This document shows positions 15,618 to 23,619 of a DNA stretch of 40,473 nucleotides, piece by piece (positions within the stretch are counted from its first letter, which is position 1; each line of letters begins with the position of its first letter). The notes beneath the pieces are model-generated. The model was not told the DNA's origin. It was given only the letters and a program-made list of their open reading frames with translations, and did no database searches. Made by a program: the position numbers and the translations under genes. The DNA comes from Bacillota bacterium (GTDB taxonomy: Bacteria > Bacillota > Clostridia > Acetivibrionales > DTU013): positions 1 through 40,473 of the forward strand of contig JAEZCA010000067.1 in NCBI GenBank assembly GCA_023412665.1. The letters are read 5' to 3'.

Positions 15618-15881
15618 TCAAATATTTTCAGTGATGATGGGGAAGAGTAGTCCTGTGAGTATCAAAGAGAGCCGGAGCTTGGTGCGATCCGGTATATGAG
15701 CAGGAGGAAGGCAGCCTCGGAGCATTGCCTTGAGAAACCGGAGACGGGATAAAGGTCAACGTGTCCTCACGTTACAGAGGATGGGTATGAATGTACCCGT
15801 AAAGTGAACGCTTTCAGCGTTAAAAAGGGTGGTACCGCGGATAACTCCTTCGTCCCTGTTCTGGGATAGAGGAGTTTTTTT
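15618..15881 (+). ncRNA. T-box leader (tRNA-sensing riboswitch)
   Basis: A classical T-box: GGGGAAGAGTAG opening of stem I, AGAGAGCCGG with the GGTGCGA apical loop, the long conserved T-box block AGGGTGGTACCGCGG (15826-15840) and a downstream terminator. Pairing TCCTG (15652-15656) with CAGGA (15701-15705) places the specifier strand at GGAAGGCAG (15706-15714), so the specifier is GCA (Ala, 15711-15713) or GGC (Gly, 15710-15712). The T after TGG in the T-box bulge pairs with a tRNA discriminator A. That fits tRNA-Ala better than bacterial tRNA-Gly, which normally has U. It controls the following regulator-aminotransferase pair. Confidence 0.93.
15843..15881 (+). terminator. T-box terminator
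   Basis: AACTCCT (15843-15849) pairs with AGGAGTT (15870-15876), with an inner TCCC/GGGA stem, followed by T up to 15881. Its 5' arm overlaps the antiterminator partner, as expected for T-box control. Confidence 0.9.
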
Positions 15882-15988
15882 GATGCTGAAAACCCGGCAG
15901 CGGGGGAGACTGATGTTCAAATCCCGTTAAGACCCGGCAGGAGTGGGGAAACGGAAGCATTATTATTTAATATAAAGGAGTGTGTATT

Positions 15989-16468
15989 ATGGAAGAGATA
16001 CTCGAAATACTGGAAGGCAACGCAAGAGCGACTGCGGAAGAAATAGCGCTGATGCTGGACAAAAGTGTTGAGGAAGTAAAGGAGACAATAAAGAGACTGG
16101 AAGAAGACAATATTATCGTAGGATACAATACACTGATCAACTGGGACAAATCCAGCAAGGAAAATGTCACGGCGCTGATTGAGGTAAAGGTCACTCCCCA
16201 GAGGGGACAGGGCTTTGACAAGGTGGCTGAGCGCATATACAGGTATCCGCAGGTGAAGTCCTGCTATCTGATGTCCGGCGGCTTCGACCTCACCGTCATT
16301 ATCGAGGGCAAAAGCATGAAGGATGTCGCACTTTTTGTAGCTGAAAAGCTTGCTCCGCTGGAATCCGTCCTCAGCACCGCGACTCATTTTGTATTAAAAA
16401 AATACAAGGATGACGGTGTCGTATTTGATGAAAGCAATAAGGACGACAGGGAGGTGCTGATATTATGA
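15989..16468 (+). CDS. Lrp/AsnC family transcriptional regulator
   Basis: 159-residue feast/famine regulator. The N-terminal helix-turn-helix (ARATAEEIALMLDKSVEEVK) is followed by a RAM/AsnC effector domain (TALIEVKVTPQRGQGFDKVAE ... YLMSGGFDLTVIIEGKSMKD). ATG 15989 is eight bases from AAAGGAG; a GTG at 15980 overlaps that site and is rejected. Its stop overlaps the start of the aminotransferase by four bases. The pair has the gene order and family make-up of the Bacillus subtilis alanine regulator/alanine transaminase pair (AlaR-AlaT, formerly YugG-YugH). It is the first gene behind the T-box, so it is expressed under amino-acid starvation. The effector is inferred to be alanine or a related amino acid. 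Confidence 0.9.
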   Translation: MEEILEILEGNARATAEEIALMLDKSVEEVKETIKRLEEDNIIVGYNTLINWDKSSKENVTALIEVKVTPQRGQGFDKVAERIYRYPQVKSCYLMSGGFDLTVIIEGKSMKDVALFVAEKLAPLESVLSTATHFVLKKYKDDGVVFDESNKDDREVLIL

Positions 16469-17631
16469 ACCTGCAGGAAATGATCAAGCCGGCTGTCAGG
16501 AATGTACCGCCTTCGGGTATAAGGAAATACTTTGACCTGATTAATGAAATGAAGGACGCCATATCGCTGGGTATAGGAGAGCCTGACTTTGTGACTCCAT
16601 GGAGCATCAGGGAGGCAGGCATCTATTCACTTGAAAAAGGACACACCCATTATTCTTCAAACCCCGGCTTCATAGAGCTCAGAAGGCAGATCGCAAGATA
16701 TGTGGCAAGAAAATATGATGTGGTTTATGACCCTGCAAAGGAGATAGTGGTCACAGTAGGAGCCAGTGAGGGGATCGATATAGCATTGAGGGCCCTTGTC
16801 GGTCCCGGCGATGAAGTAATTATACCCGAACCGAGCTTTGTGGCATACAAGGGCTGCACCGCATTCACGGGGGCAACTCCGGTGGTGATCGAGCTGAAGG
16901 CGGAGGATGAATTCAGGCTGAAGCCTGAGCAGTTGGAGAAAGCTTTGACTGACAGGACCAAGGTGGTTATACTGCCCTTCCCCAACAATCCGACCGGCGC
17001 CGTCATGACTGAGGAGGACCAGAGAAAGATCGTTGATGTGCTAAAGGACAGGGACGTGGTGATAATATCCGATGAGATCTATGCAGAGCTCACCTACAGC
17101 GGAAAGCACAAATCCTTTGCAAGCTACCCTGAAATAAAGGAGAAGACCATCCTCATCAACGGCTTCTCAAAGGCATTTGCCATGACCGGCTGGAGAATAG
17201 GCTATGCCTGCGGACATCCCGTACTAATAGAGGCAATGAATAAGATACACCAGTATGCTATAATGTGCTCGCCAACCACGGCCCAGTACGCTGCATCCGA
17301 AGCGCTGAACAGCTGCGACGATGATGTTGAGGCAATGGTACGTGAATACAACAGAAGAAGGCGTGTTATGGTGGATGGCTTCAGGAAGGCAGGTCTTGAC
17401 TGTTTTGAGCCGCTGGGAGCATTTTATGTATTCCCCTGCATCAAGTCAACAGGAATGTCCTCAGATGAGTTTTGCGAAAGGCTGCTGAAGGAGGAGAAGG
17501 TGCTTACAGTGCCCGGTTCGGCGTTTGGCGCCTGCGGTGAGGGGTATATCAGAGCAACCTACGCTAATTCCTACGAGAACATTGTTGAAGCCATGAAGAG
17601 GATCAGCAGATTTGTCAACGCGAGCAAATAA
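16465..17631 (+). CDS. class I/II PLP aminotransferase, probable alanine aminotransferase (AlaT/YugH-like)
   Basis: 388-residue fold-type I aminotransferase. Motifs include PPSGIRKYFDL, ISLGIGEPDF, PNNPTGAVM (substrate/PLP Asn), DEIYAELTYSGKH and NGFSKAFAMTGWRIGY, where the Lys in SKAF is the Schiff-base lysine. C-terminal GEGYIRATYANSYENI carries the carboxylate-binding Arg. The family covers aspartate, alanine and aromatic transaminases. The AsnC partner and T-box evidence point to alanine formation from pyruvate and glutamate, which is inference. It is coupled to the regulator gene. No terminator hairpin is visible directly after it. Confidence 0.88.
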   Translation: MNLQEMIKPAVRNVPPSGIRKYFDLINEMKDAISLGIGEPDFVTPWSIREAGIYSLEKGHTHYSSNPGFIELRRQIARYVARKYDVVYDPAKEIVVTVGASEGIDIALRALVGPGDEVIIPEPSFVAYKGCTAFTGATPVVIELKAEDEFRLKPEQLEKALTDRTKVVILPFPNNPTGAVMTEEDQRKIVDVLKDRDVVIISDEIYAELTYSGKHKSFASYPEIKEKTILINGFSKAFAMTGWRIGYACGHPVLIEAMNKIHQYAIMCSPTTAQYAASEALNSCDDDVEAMVREYNRRRRVMVDGFRKAGLDCFEPLGAFYVFPCIKSTGMSSDEFCERLLKEEKVLTVPGSAFGACGEGYIRATYANSYENIVEAMKRISRFVNASK

Positions 17632-17682
17632 CCCAGAAAATACTGGTATTTAAGAAAATAAATAAATAAATCTGCTTTTATT

Positions 17683-17723
17683 ACCGCCCTTTTTTTGCTA
17701 TAGTATTAACAAGAAAGGGCGGT
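17683..17723. repeat. inverted repeat covering the ribosome binding site of the ANTAR gene
   Basis: ACCGCCCTTT (17683-17692) and AAAGGGCGGT (17714-17723) are perfect 10-base inverted arms with a 21-base spacer. The right arm contains the purine-rich site eight bases before the ATG at 17732. If one transcript spans both arms, translation could be blocked by the hairpin. If transcription starts inside the spacer, the arms would instead be a DNA operator. Confidence 0.6.
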
Positions 17724-17731
17724 TAGAATAT

Positions 17732-18304
17732 ATGTCAGGGGAAAAATACATTGTTGCAGCCGTTGAGAATTCCGTCCAGGTCGCAATTAGAAATATACTG
17801 AATCCCAGCGGATACTTTTTTCTTGAGCATTGCCGCGACCCTGTTTCGCTTTTACGGCTGATCAGAAGCTTTCACCCCGATTTTATTGTTGTTGATTCCG
17901 GAATGCAGCTAAGCGAGGCCAAAAGCACTTTGGAAACCGTGGACGATGAAATGCTCTGCGCCGGTATATTGCTTGGTGAATACAGTGATTCTGTCGCTTT
18001 TTCCATAATGGAGCAATCCAAAACCTTCAGCTTTTGCCCAAAGCCGCTGAACCGTGATATGCTGCTGCATACGGTGAACATGGCGCTGCTGAGCTACAGG
18101 CGGGTATTGGATCTCAATGTCAGGCTGAAAAAGATGACTGACAACTATGAGAGCAGGAAGCAGATAGAGCGTGCAAAGTCAATGCTCATGGAGCAGGGGC
18201 TCAATGAAAATGACGCATATGCGGTGATCAGGAAAAGGAGCATGGATGAGAGGACTACTATGAGATCCATAGCCGATTCCATCATATATTTAAACAAAAA
18301 ATAA
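17732..18304 (+). CDS. ANTAR-domain response-regulator-like RNA-binding protein
   Basis: 190 residues. An N-terminal receiver-like domain (about 5-115, with FIVVDSG at the position of the phospho-Asp) is followed by a helical linker and a C-terminal ANTAR domain (about 132-186, ESRKQIERAKSMLMEQ then AYAVIRKRSM and TMRSIADSII). ANTAR proteins bind paired hexaloop hairpins and prevent transcription termination. The receiver has diverged: no clear acidic pair at the start, while a Lys (CPKPL) is present. So phosphorylation is uncertain. No kinase is adjacent. Its target RNA is unknown; I see no dual hexaloop motif nearby. An inverted repeat covers its ribosome binding site. Confidence 0.85.
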   Translation: MSGEKYIVAAVENSVQVAIRNILNPSGYFFLEHCRDPVSLLRLIRSFHPDFIVVDSGMQLSEAKSTLETVDDEMLCAGILLGEYSDSVAFSIMEQSKTFSFCPKPLNRDMLLHTVNMALLSYRRVLDLNVRLKKMTDNYESRKQIERAKSMLMEQGLNENDAYAVIRKRSMDERTTMRSIADSIIYLNKK

Positions 18305-18328
18305 TTATTTTTAAGGGAGTTGATCAAG

Positions 18329-19430
18329 ATGCTTGAACTGGAACAGTACAAACTGGAAATCGAAAGTCTGGACAAAGCTATCGTCGAAATGGGGGCTTCA
18401 CTTTGACATCGCCAGGCTGAAGGTGGAGATAGAAGAACTGGAAAACAAGGCGGCAGAGCCAGGCTTCTGGGATGACATGGAGAATTCCCAGAAAATTCTG
18501 CAGAAAACAAAAGGATTGAAAACAAAAGTCGAGCGCTATGAAAAGATGGCATCGGAGCTGGAGGATCTCAGGACGCTGAACGAGCTCGGTATGGAGGAGC
18601 AGGATGCGGCGGTCATTCCGGAGGTCGGTGAAGAGCTGGAAAGGCTGAAGGGCATATATGAGAAGCTGAGGCTGGAAACGCTGCTGACAAAGCCTTATGA
18701 CAAGAACAACGCCATACTTACGATGCATGCCGGCGCAGGAGGAACTGAAGCCCAGGATTGGGTGCAGATGCTTTACAGGATGTATAACCGCTGGGCTGAA
18801 GCACATGAATTCACTGTAAAGACGCTGGACTATCTCGATGGTGATGAAGCCGGCATCAAAAGCGTTACAATAAACATAATAGGCGAGAATGCCTATGGCT
18901 ATCTCCGCTCTGAAAAGGGCGTGCACAGGCTGGTCCGTATATCTCCCTTCGATGCGTCAGGCAGAAGGCATACATCCTTTGCATCGGTGGACGTGATGCC
19001 GGAGCTGGATGATGACATACAGGTGGACATAAACCCTGCCGACCTCAGGATAGACACCTACAGGTCAAGCGGCGCAGGGGGACAGCATATCAACAAGACC
19101 GATTCGGCGGTCCGCATAACCCATATACCGACCGGTGTCGTAACAGCATGCCAGACGGAAAGATCCCAGTTCCAGAACAAGGACACTGCAATGAAGATGC
19201 TCAAGGCAAAGCTGCTGGAGCTGAAGGAACGGGAACATAAGGAGAAGATAGAGGATCTGAAGGGCATACAGATGGACATAGCATGGGGGAGCCAGATAAG
19301 GTCGTATGTATTCTGCCCCTACACTATGGTAAAGGATCACAGGACAAATTATGAAATGGGCGATGTAAACGCCGTGATGGACGGCGACCTCGATAAATTC
19401 ATCGACGCATACCTGGCATCGCAAAAATAA
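18329..19430 (+). CDS. prfB: peptide chain release factor 2 with programmed +1 frameshift
   Basis: RF2 recognises UGA and UAA and triggers peptide release. The first frame starts at ATG 18329 (GGGAGTTGATCAAG before it), encodes 25 residues ending GASL, and stops at TGA 18404-18406. The rest reads in the +1 frame from GAC 18405, giving 366 residues in total, the normal RF2 size. RISPFDASGRRHTSFAS includes the SPF anticodon-like tripeptide, and SSGAGGQHINKTDSAV carries the catalytic GGQ. Low RF2 slows termination at UGA and raises frameshifting, giving autoregulation. This is a known mechanism, not a broken gene. Confidence 0.96.
18391..18407 (+). promoter_or_regulatory. RF2 programmed +1 frameshift site
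   Basis: GGGGG (18391-18395) acts as the internal Shine-Dalgarno-like stimulator, followed by CTT TGA C (18401-18407), the classic slippery codon plus in-frame UGA with the unfavourable next base C. Confidence 0.93.
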
Positions 19431-19440
19431 GTATTATGCG

Positions 19441-19506
19441 GGGACGGGAGCAATGTCCTGCCGGACGGGAGAAAACCCCGGACAGCAGAGATGAGGCTGC
19501 CGTCCC
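19441..19506. repeat. GC-rich imperfect palindrome between prfB and the radical SAM gene
   Basis: GGGACGG (19441-19447) and CCGTCCC (19500-19506) are the ends of a long palindromic segment that also contains repeated GGACGGGAG pieces. The ends resemble the GGGGACGG head of the repeat family at 1896-2055 but lack the TTCTCAC part, so membership is uncertain. Confidence 0.5.
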
Positions 19507-19531
19507 TAAAACATTTTAAGGACATGTTTTT

Positions 19532-20581
19532 ATGGTATATAACAAGTTTTCAGATTATCTGAAAAATAAATATGGTTCAAAAGTGTACAAGCTGCCAGTA
19601 AACCTCTGCACGACCTGCCCCAACAGGGCCGGCAAAGGTGGAGGGGCGAATGACGCCCGAGACGATGACGCTGAAAAAGCCGCCGGGACAGGCGCCGGTG
19701 CACCCGACGCAGATGGGATACCCCATGGAATCCCCGTCGGGGCAGGCGGCTGCATATTCTGCGGAGACGAAGGCGCCGATTTTGAACTGCTTTCGCCTCA
19801 AATGAGCATCACTGCACAGCTTGAAAGCAACCGCAGATATATCGGCGAGAAATACAAGGCCGACAAATACATTGCATATTTTCAAAACTACTCAAACACA
19901 TACCTCCCTTTGAGGTCTTTTACTGAAGCCATGAAGGAAGCCTGCGCCGATAGTATTGTGGCGCTTTACATTTCGACCAGACCTGATTGCATAGATGATG
20001 CCAGAATAGGATTCCTGAAGCAGCTAAAAGAAGAGAAGGGTGTAGACATAGTTGTGGAACTGGGCCTGCAGTCAGTAAACCCCTCCACGCTGCGCTGGCT
20101 GAAAAGAGGCCACGGCATTGCTGAATTCATTGATGCGGTGCTTAAGCTCAAGAGGAATGGAATAGAAGTCTGCGCCCATATGATAAATGACCTGCCTGCG
20201 GACGATACCGGTGATGTGATAGAAGGCGCGAAGCTGCTGTCAGCACTTCAAATCGACCAGGTAAAATGCCACTCCTTGTATATACTTGAAAATACCGAGT
20301 TGGGTGAATTATATAAGAAGGGCGGCTTCAAACCGCTGGAGATGGACGACTTCATAGAAAGGACCATACTGTTCCTTGAATATCTCAGCCCGGATATCGT
20401 AGTGCAGCGTCTGATCGGAAGAGCCCCGGCTGAGAGAACACTGTTCTGCAGCTGGAACACCAGTTGGCGCAAGATACATGATATGATAGTTGAAAAAATG
20501 CAGAGCGAAGGAAGATACCAGGGCAGTCACTTCGATTACCTCAATGGTTCTGCATTGAGAGGAATGGACAATTCGCAATGA
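19532..20581 (+). CDS. radical SAM protein, TIGR01212/YtqA-like, with insertion in the Fe-S loop
   Basis: 349-residue radical SAM protein. The N-terminal YGSKVYKLPVN, CPNR and GGCIFC and the later STRPDCIDD and VELGLQSVNPSTLRWLKRGH match the TIGR01212 (YhcC/YtqA) group, related to Elp3. The three cluster cysteines appear to be Cys29, Cys74 and Cys77. The family normally has roughly ten residues between CPNR and GGCxFC; here about 40 residues lie between them, of which some 33 are Gly/Ala/Asp-rich (ANDARDDDAEKAAGTGAGAP). This looks like a low-complexity insertion in the loop beside the [4Fe-4S] cluster. Whether the enzyme still binds the cluster is open. The reaction of this family is not well established. 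Confidence 0.88.
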   Translation: MVYNKFSDYLKNKYGSKVYKLPVNLCTTCPNRAGKGGGANDARDDDAEKAAGTGAGAPDADGIPHGIPVGAGGCIFCGDEGADFELLSPQMSITAQLESNRRYIGEKYKADKYIAYFQNYSNTYLPLRSFTEAMKEACADSIVALYISTRPDCIDDARIGFLKQLKEEKGVDIVVELGLQSVNPSTLRWLKRGHGIAEFIDAVLKLKRNGIEVCAHMINDLPADDTGDVIEGAKLLSALQIDQVKCHSLYILENTELGELYKKGGFKPLEMDDFIERTILFLEYLSPDIVVQRLIGRAPAERTLFCSWNTSWRKIHDMIVEKMQSEGRYQGSHFDYLNGSALRGMDNSQ

Positions 20582-20617
20582 GTGCGATATATACATTTTG
20601 TCATTTGCATTTTTTTG

Positions 20618-20646
20618 TTTACAATGCATAAACACTTGGATATAAT
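20618..20646 (+). promoter_or_regulatory. sigma-A promoter of guaA
   Basis: TTTACA (20618-20623), 17-base spacer, perfect TATAAT (20641-20646). The start would lie about 65 bases before the guaA ATG. No purine riboswitch is visible in the short leader. Confidence 0.75.
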
Positions 20647-20718
20647 AAGCAAAAAAACGATGATCAAACCCAATTACACTAAAAAATAAACATATTGAAT
20701 AAACAGGAGTTATAGAAT

Positions 20719-22254
20719 ATGAACAACGAACTTGTACTTGTGCTCGACTTCGGCGGGCAATACAATCAATTGATTGCAAGAAGGGTAAGAGAAGCCAATG
20801 TTTATTGTGAGGTGCTGCCGTACAATACCCCGGTTTCACGAATAAAGCAATTGGGACCGAAGGGTATCATATTTACGGGCGGACCGGCAACGGTGCTGGA
20901 TCCTGAGGCGCCGATGTGCGACGCTGAGATCTTTTGCCTGGGCATCCCGGTACTTGGAATATGCTATGGCATGCAACTGATGAGCAAGCTCCTCGGCGGA
21001 GAGGTCGAAAAGGCGGACAGCCGCGAGTACGGTAAAATGGACATAGAGCTCCAAGCAGAGAGCGGGCTGTTTAGAGGTATAGAGGAGTCTACTACCTGCT
21101 GGATGAGCCATACATATTATGTGAAGGGTATGCCGGAGGGCTTTGTTAAAACAGCCCATTCATCAACCTGCCCCACTGCGGCTATGGAAGACAGCAGCCG
21201 AAAGCTGTATGCAGTCCAGTTCCATCCTGAAGTGCTGCATACTCCAAAAGGAAAGGAGATGCTTAGAAACTTCCTGTATGATATTTGCGGATGCAGGGGC
21301 GACTGGGTCATGTCCTCCTTCGTCAAGCAATCCATAGGAGCAATAAGGAGCAAGGTTGGAAGCGGCAAGGTGCTGTGCGCGTTGTCGGGCGGCGTGGATT
21401 CATCTGTTGCGGCAGTACTGATCCATGAAGCTGTCGGCAGCCAGCTGACCTGTATTTTTGTAGATCACGGACTGCTTAGAAAATATGAGGCGGATCAGGT
21501 GGAGCAGATATTCAGAGAAAAGTTTGACATAAATCTGATCAGAGTCGACGCCAGCGAAAGGTTCCTGGACAGACTTGCCGGTGTGGAAGACCCTGAGACC
21601 AAACGGAAGATCATCGGTGAGGAATTCATCAGGGTATTTGAAGAGGAAGCAAAGAAAATAGGCAGCGTCGATTACCTTGTACAGGGTACGATATATCCCG
21701 ACGTTATTGAGAGCGGCCTTGGCGATGCGGCAGTGATCAAGAGCCATCACAATGTGGGAGGACTGCCGGACTATGTGGATTTCAAGGAGATAATTGAGCC
21801 CCTTCGCAGCCTGTTCAAGGATGAAGTCAGAAAGGTCGGCGAGGAGCTGAATATCCCAGGTGAAATAGTATGGCGCCAGCCATTCCCGGGACCGGGTCTT
21901 GCAGTACGCATTATTGGTGATATAACAAGGGAAAAGCTTGAGATATTGAGGGACTCGGATCACATCTTCAGAAGCGAGATTGCAAATGCAGGCCTTGACA
22001 GGTCTCTGAACCAGTATTTCACCGTGCTTACAGGGATGAGGAGCGTCGGAGTCATGGGAGACGAACGCACTTATGATTACACGCTGGCATTAAGGGCTGT
22101 GACAACTACCGATTTTATGACCGCCGACTGGGCAAGGATACCCTATGATGTGCTCGAAAAGGTGTCCAACAGAATAGTCAACGAAGTCAAACATATAAAC
22201 AGGATCGTTTATGACATCACCTCAAAGCCGCCGGCGACTATTGAGTGGGAATAG
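20719..22254 (+). CDS. guaA: GMP synthase (glutamine-hydrolysing)
   Basis: Converts XMP to GMP using ATP and glutamine-derived ammonia. 511 residues, full length. The glutamine amidotransferase domain (1-190) shows LDFGGQYNQLIARRVRE, the nucleophile motif GICYGMQL and the catalytic QFHPEV. The ATP pyrophosphatase domain carries the P-loop LSGGVDSSVAAVL. The dimerisation domain ends with the conserved KPPATIEWE. CAGGAGTTATAGAAT precedes the ATG. It sits about 3 kb upstream of the pur cluster with its own promoter, together with a purine permease gene. Confidence 0.97.
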   Translation: MNNELVLVLDFGGQYNQLIARRVREANVYCEVLPYNTPVSRIKQLGPKGIIFTGGPATVLDPEAPMCDAEIFCLGIPVLGICYGMQLMSKLLGGEVEKADSREYGKMDIELQAESGLFRGIEESTTCWMSHTYYVKGMPEGFVKTAHSSTCPTAAMEDSSRKLYAVQFHPEVLHTPKGKEMLRNFLYDICGCRGDWVMSSFVKQSIGAIRSKVGSGKVLCALSGGVDSSVAAVLIHEAVGSQLTCIFVDHGLLRKYEADQVEQIFREKFDINLIRVDASERFLDRLAGVEDPETKRKIIGEEFIRVFEEEAKKIGSVDYLVQGTIYPDVIESGLGDAAVIKSHHNVGGLPDYVDFKEIIEPLRSLFKDEVRKVGEELNIPGEIVWRQPFPGPGLAVRIIGDITREKLEILRDSDHIFRSEIANAGLDRSLNQYFTVLTGMRSVGVMGDERTYDYTLALRAVTTTDFMTADWARIPYDVLEKVSNRIVNEVKHINRIVYDITSKPPATIEWE

Positions 22255-22352
22255 AGCTATGGGCTGAGTTCATTTTCTGGGGGCTAACCTGATTTAGCCT
22301 TGCTTTGGAGAAAAAGAGATCGATTTAGTAAATATACTGGGGAGTGGATTCA

Positions 22353-23246
22353 TTGAAATATATCAAGAATATAATTAAAGGGATCGTTATAGGGGTATCC
22401 ATGATGATCCCAGGTGTCAGCGGCGGAACCATGGCGATCGTCCTTGGCATATATGACAAGCTGGTACATAGTGTGGCGGCGTTTTTCAAGGATTGGCGGA
22501 GAAACATTCTATTTCTGCTTCAGGTAGGCATAGGAGGCGCAGTTGGGGTATTGATATTCAGCCGCCTTATGGAAGGCGCAATGACGAAGTATCCCCACAT
22601 AATGCGATTTCTCATTATGGGTATAATAATCGGAGGACTGCCGCTGCTTTGGAGAAAGGCGCAGGAGGGCGGCAAAGTACCGGCCGGAAACAGTTCGACC
22701 GGCGTTAAGGGTGCATCGGCCGGGAAAAAAGGTGCATCGGTCAGCAAAAGCACCGGCAGGTCCGGGTGGGACTATGCTTTTCTTTTACTTGGTGTTGCAA
22801 TAGTCCTGCTTATGTCACTGGAACCGGAATCCCTTATTCAATCGACTACCGACAGAAGCTTTTTAAGTTACCTATTGCTGCTTGTCGCCGGCTTCATTAT
22901 TGCTATAGGACTTGTTCTCCCGGGTATAAGCTGGTCCTTTATGCTGCTTGTACTTGGTATGTATGAAATCACACTGAATGCGATAAATACACTGAACATA
23001 CCGTTCCTTATACCGCTGGGCATTGGCCTTGCATTGGGTACCTTCGGTACTGCCAAGGTAATCGAAAGGTTTTTACAGAAGCACCCCAGAAAAACATACA
23101 TGCTGATAATAGGCTTCGTAGTCGGCTCGTTGGCAGAGGTGTTCCCCGGGATCCCGACGGGCTGGCAGCTGCCGGTAGCTGTAGTTTTGTTTCTGGCAGG
23201 TTTTGCGTTGATGTTCATGCTTGGAAAAAAAGGGCTTGCAGATTGA
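22353..23246 (+). CDS. DUF368 membrane protein (PopT-like, candidate undecaprenyl-phosphate translocase)
   Basis: About 297 residues with eight or nine membrane helices. The start IKGIVIGVSMMIPGVSGGTMAIVLGIYDKL and the second half GLVLPGISWSFMLLVLGMYE carry the duplicated GVSGGT/PGIS motifs typical of DUF368. Some DUF368 proteins (PopT) have been shown to return undecaprenyl phosphate across the membrane for cell-wall synthesis; that role here is by homology. Likely start is TTG 22353, eight bases after GGGGAG; an in-frame GTG at 22344 overlaps that site. A hydrophilic loop (about residues 110-138, KGASAGKKGASVSKSTG) is encoded by a 21-base tandem DNA repeat and looks inserted. Confidence 0.88.
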   Translation: MKYIKNIIKGIVIGVSMMIPGVSGGTMAIVLGIYDKLVHSVAAFFKDWRRNILFLLQVGIGGAVGVLIFSRLMEGAMTKYPHIMRFLIMGIIIGGLPLLWRKAQEGGKVPAGNSSTGVKGASAGKKGASVSKSTGRSGWDYAFLLLGVAIVLLMSLEPESLIQSTTDRSFLSYLLLLVAGFIIAIGLVLPGISWSFMLLVLGMYEITLNAINTLNIPFLIPLGIGLALGTFGTAKVIERFLQKHPRKTYMLIIGFVVGSLAEVFPGIPTGWQLPVAVVLFLAGFALMFMLGKKGLAD

Positions 23247-23293
23247 TGCGGCCAGGATCGGCTGAGTAAAGACCGATATAGTCAAAAACAAAG

Positions 23294-23338
23294 TACGAAT
23301 ATTAATTAAATTATTTTTAATAATGTTCGTATTTTTTT
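23294..23338 (+). terminator. terminator of the DUF368 gene, also a possible PurBox pair
   Basis: TACGAATATTA (23294-23304) and TAATGTTCGTA (23321-23331) are inverted with a 16-base gap and followed by TTTTTTT, so they form an intrinsic terminator. The arms also look like two inverted PurBox-like sites (central CGAA) at a spacing like that known for PurR operators, just upstream of the permease promoter. A further copy TACGAACATTA occurs at 23526-23536. Confidence 0.7.
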
Positions 23339-23348
23339 ATTTTCGCCG

Positions 23349-23378
23349 TTGACAAATTGATTGCTCATTTGATAGTAT
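23349..23378 (+). promoter_or_regulatory. sigma-A promoter of the purine permease gene
   Basis: Perfect TTGACA (23349-23354), 18-base spacer, TAGTAT (23373-23378). The transcript would carry a leader of about 235 bases. Confidence 0.65.
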
Positions 23379-23384
23379 TAATAA

Positions 23385-23619
23385 CGTAGCAGGCAACCTC
23401 CACGTGAGGCGGGGATGCCTTGAAAATCAAGGGTTACGAGAAAATGCCCATACAGAGCTTTTTACAGGCTCCTTCGGTTTTATGAATGCATAATGTACCA
23501 ACCCAGCATTAGTAAGGAAATAAAGTACGAACATTAAGGCTTTTGCGGTACAGACTTGACCGGACGTGATGAACGTTCGTTGATAGTAATTATTTCTTAA
23601 TTTTTGGGAGGGGAAGTTT
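23385..23619 (+). other. long structured leader upstream of the NCS2 permease
   Basis: No gene. The leader shows GGCA...TGCC enclosing CCTC-CACGT-GAGG (about 23391-23419), a CCTTGA-AAA-TCAAGG hairpin (23417-23432), GAGC/GCTC pairing (about 23456-23472) and AATGC/GCATT pairing. It lacks the conserved loops of the guanine/adenine aptamer. It might be an unassigned regulatory RNA, or simply an untranslated leader with PurBox-like DNA sites (TACGAACATTA 23526, GAACGTTC 23571). Confidence 0.45.

Noticed and set aside
18333..18400. prfB as a frameshifted pseudogene, or a start in the +1 frame
   Set aside because: The break is exactly the conserved programmed frameshift signal.
23385..23619. Guanine/adenine riboswitch before the purine permease
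   Set aside because: The conserved loop and junction bases of the purine aptamer are absent.
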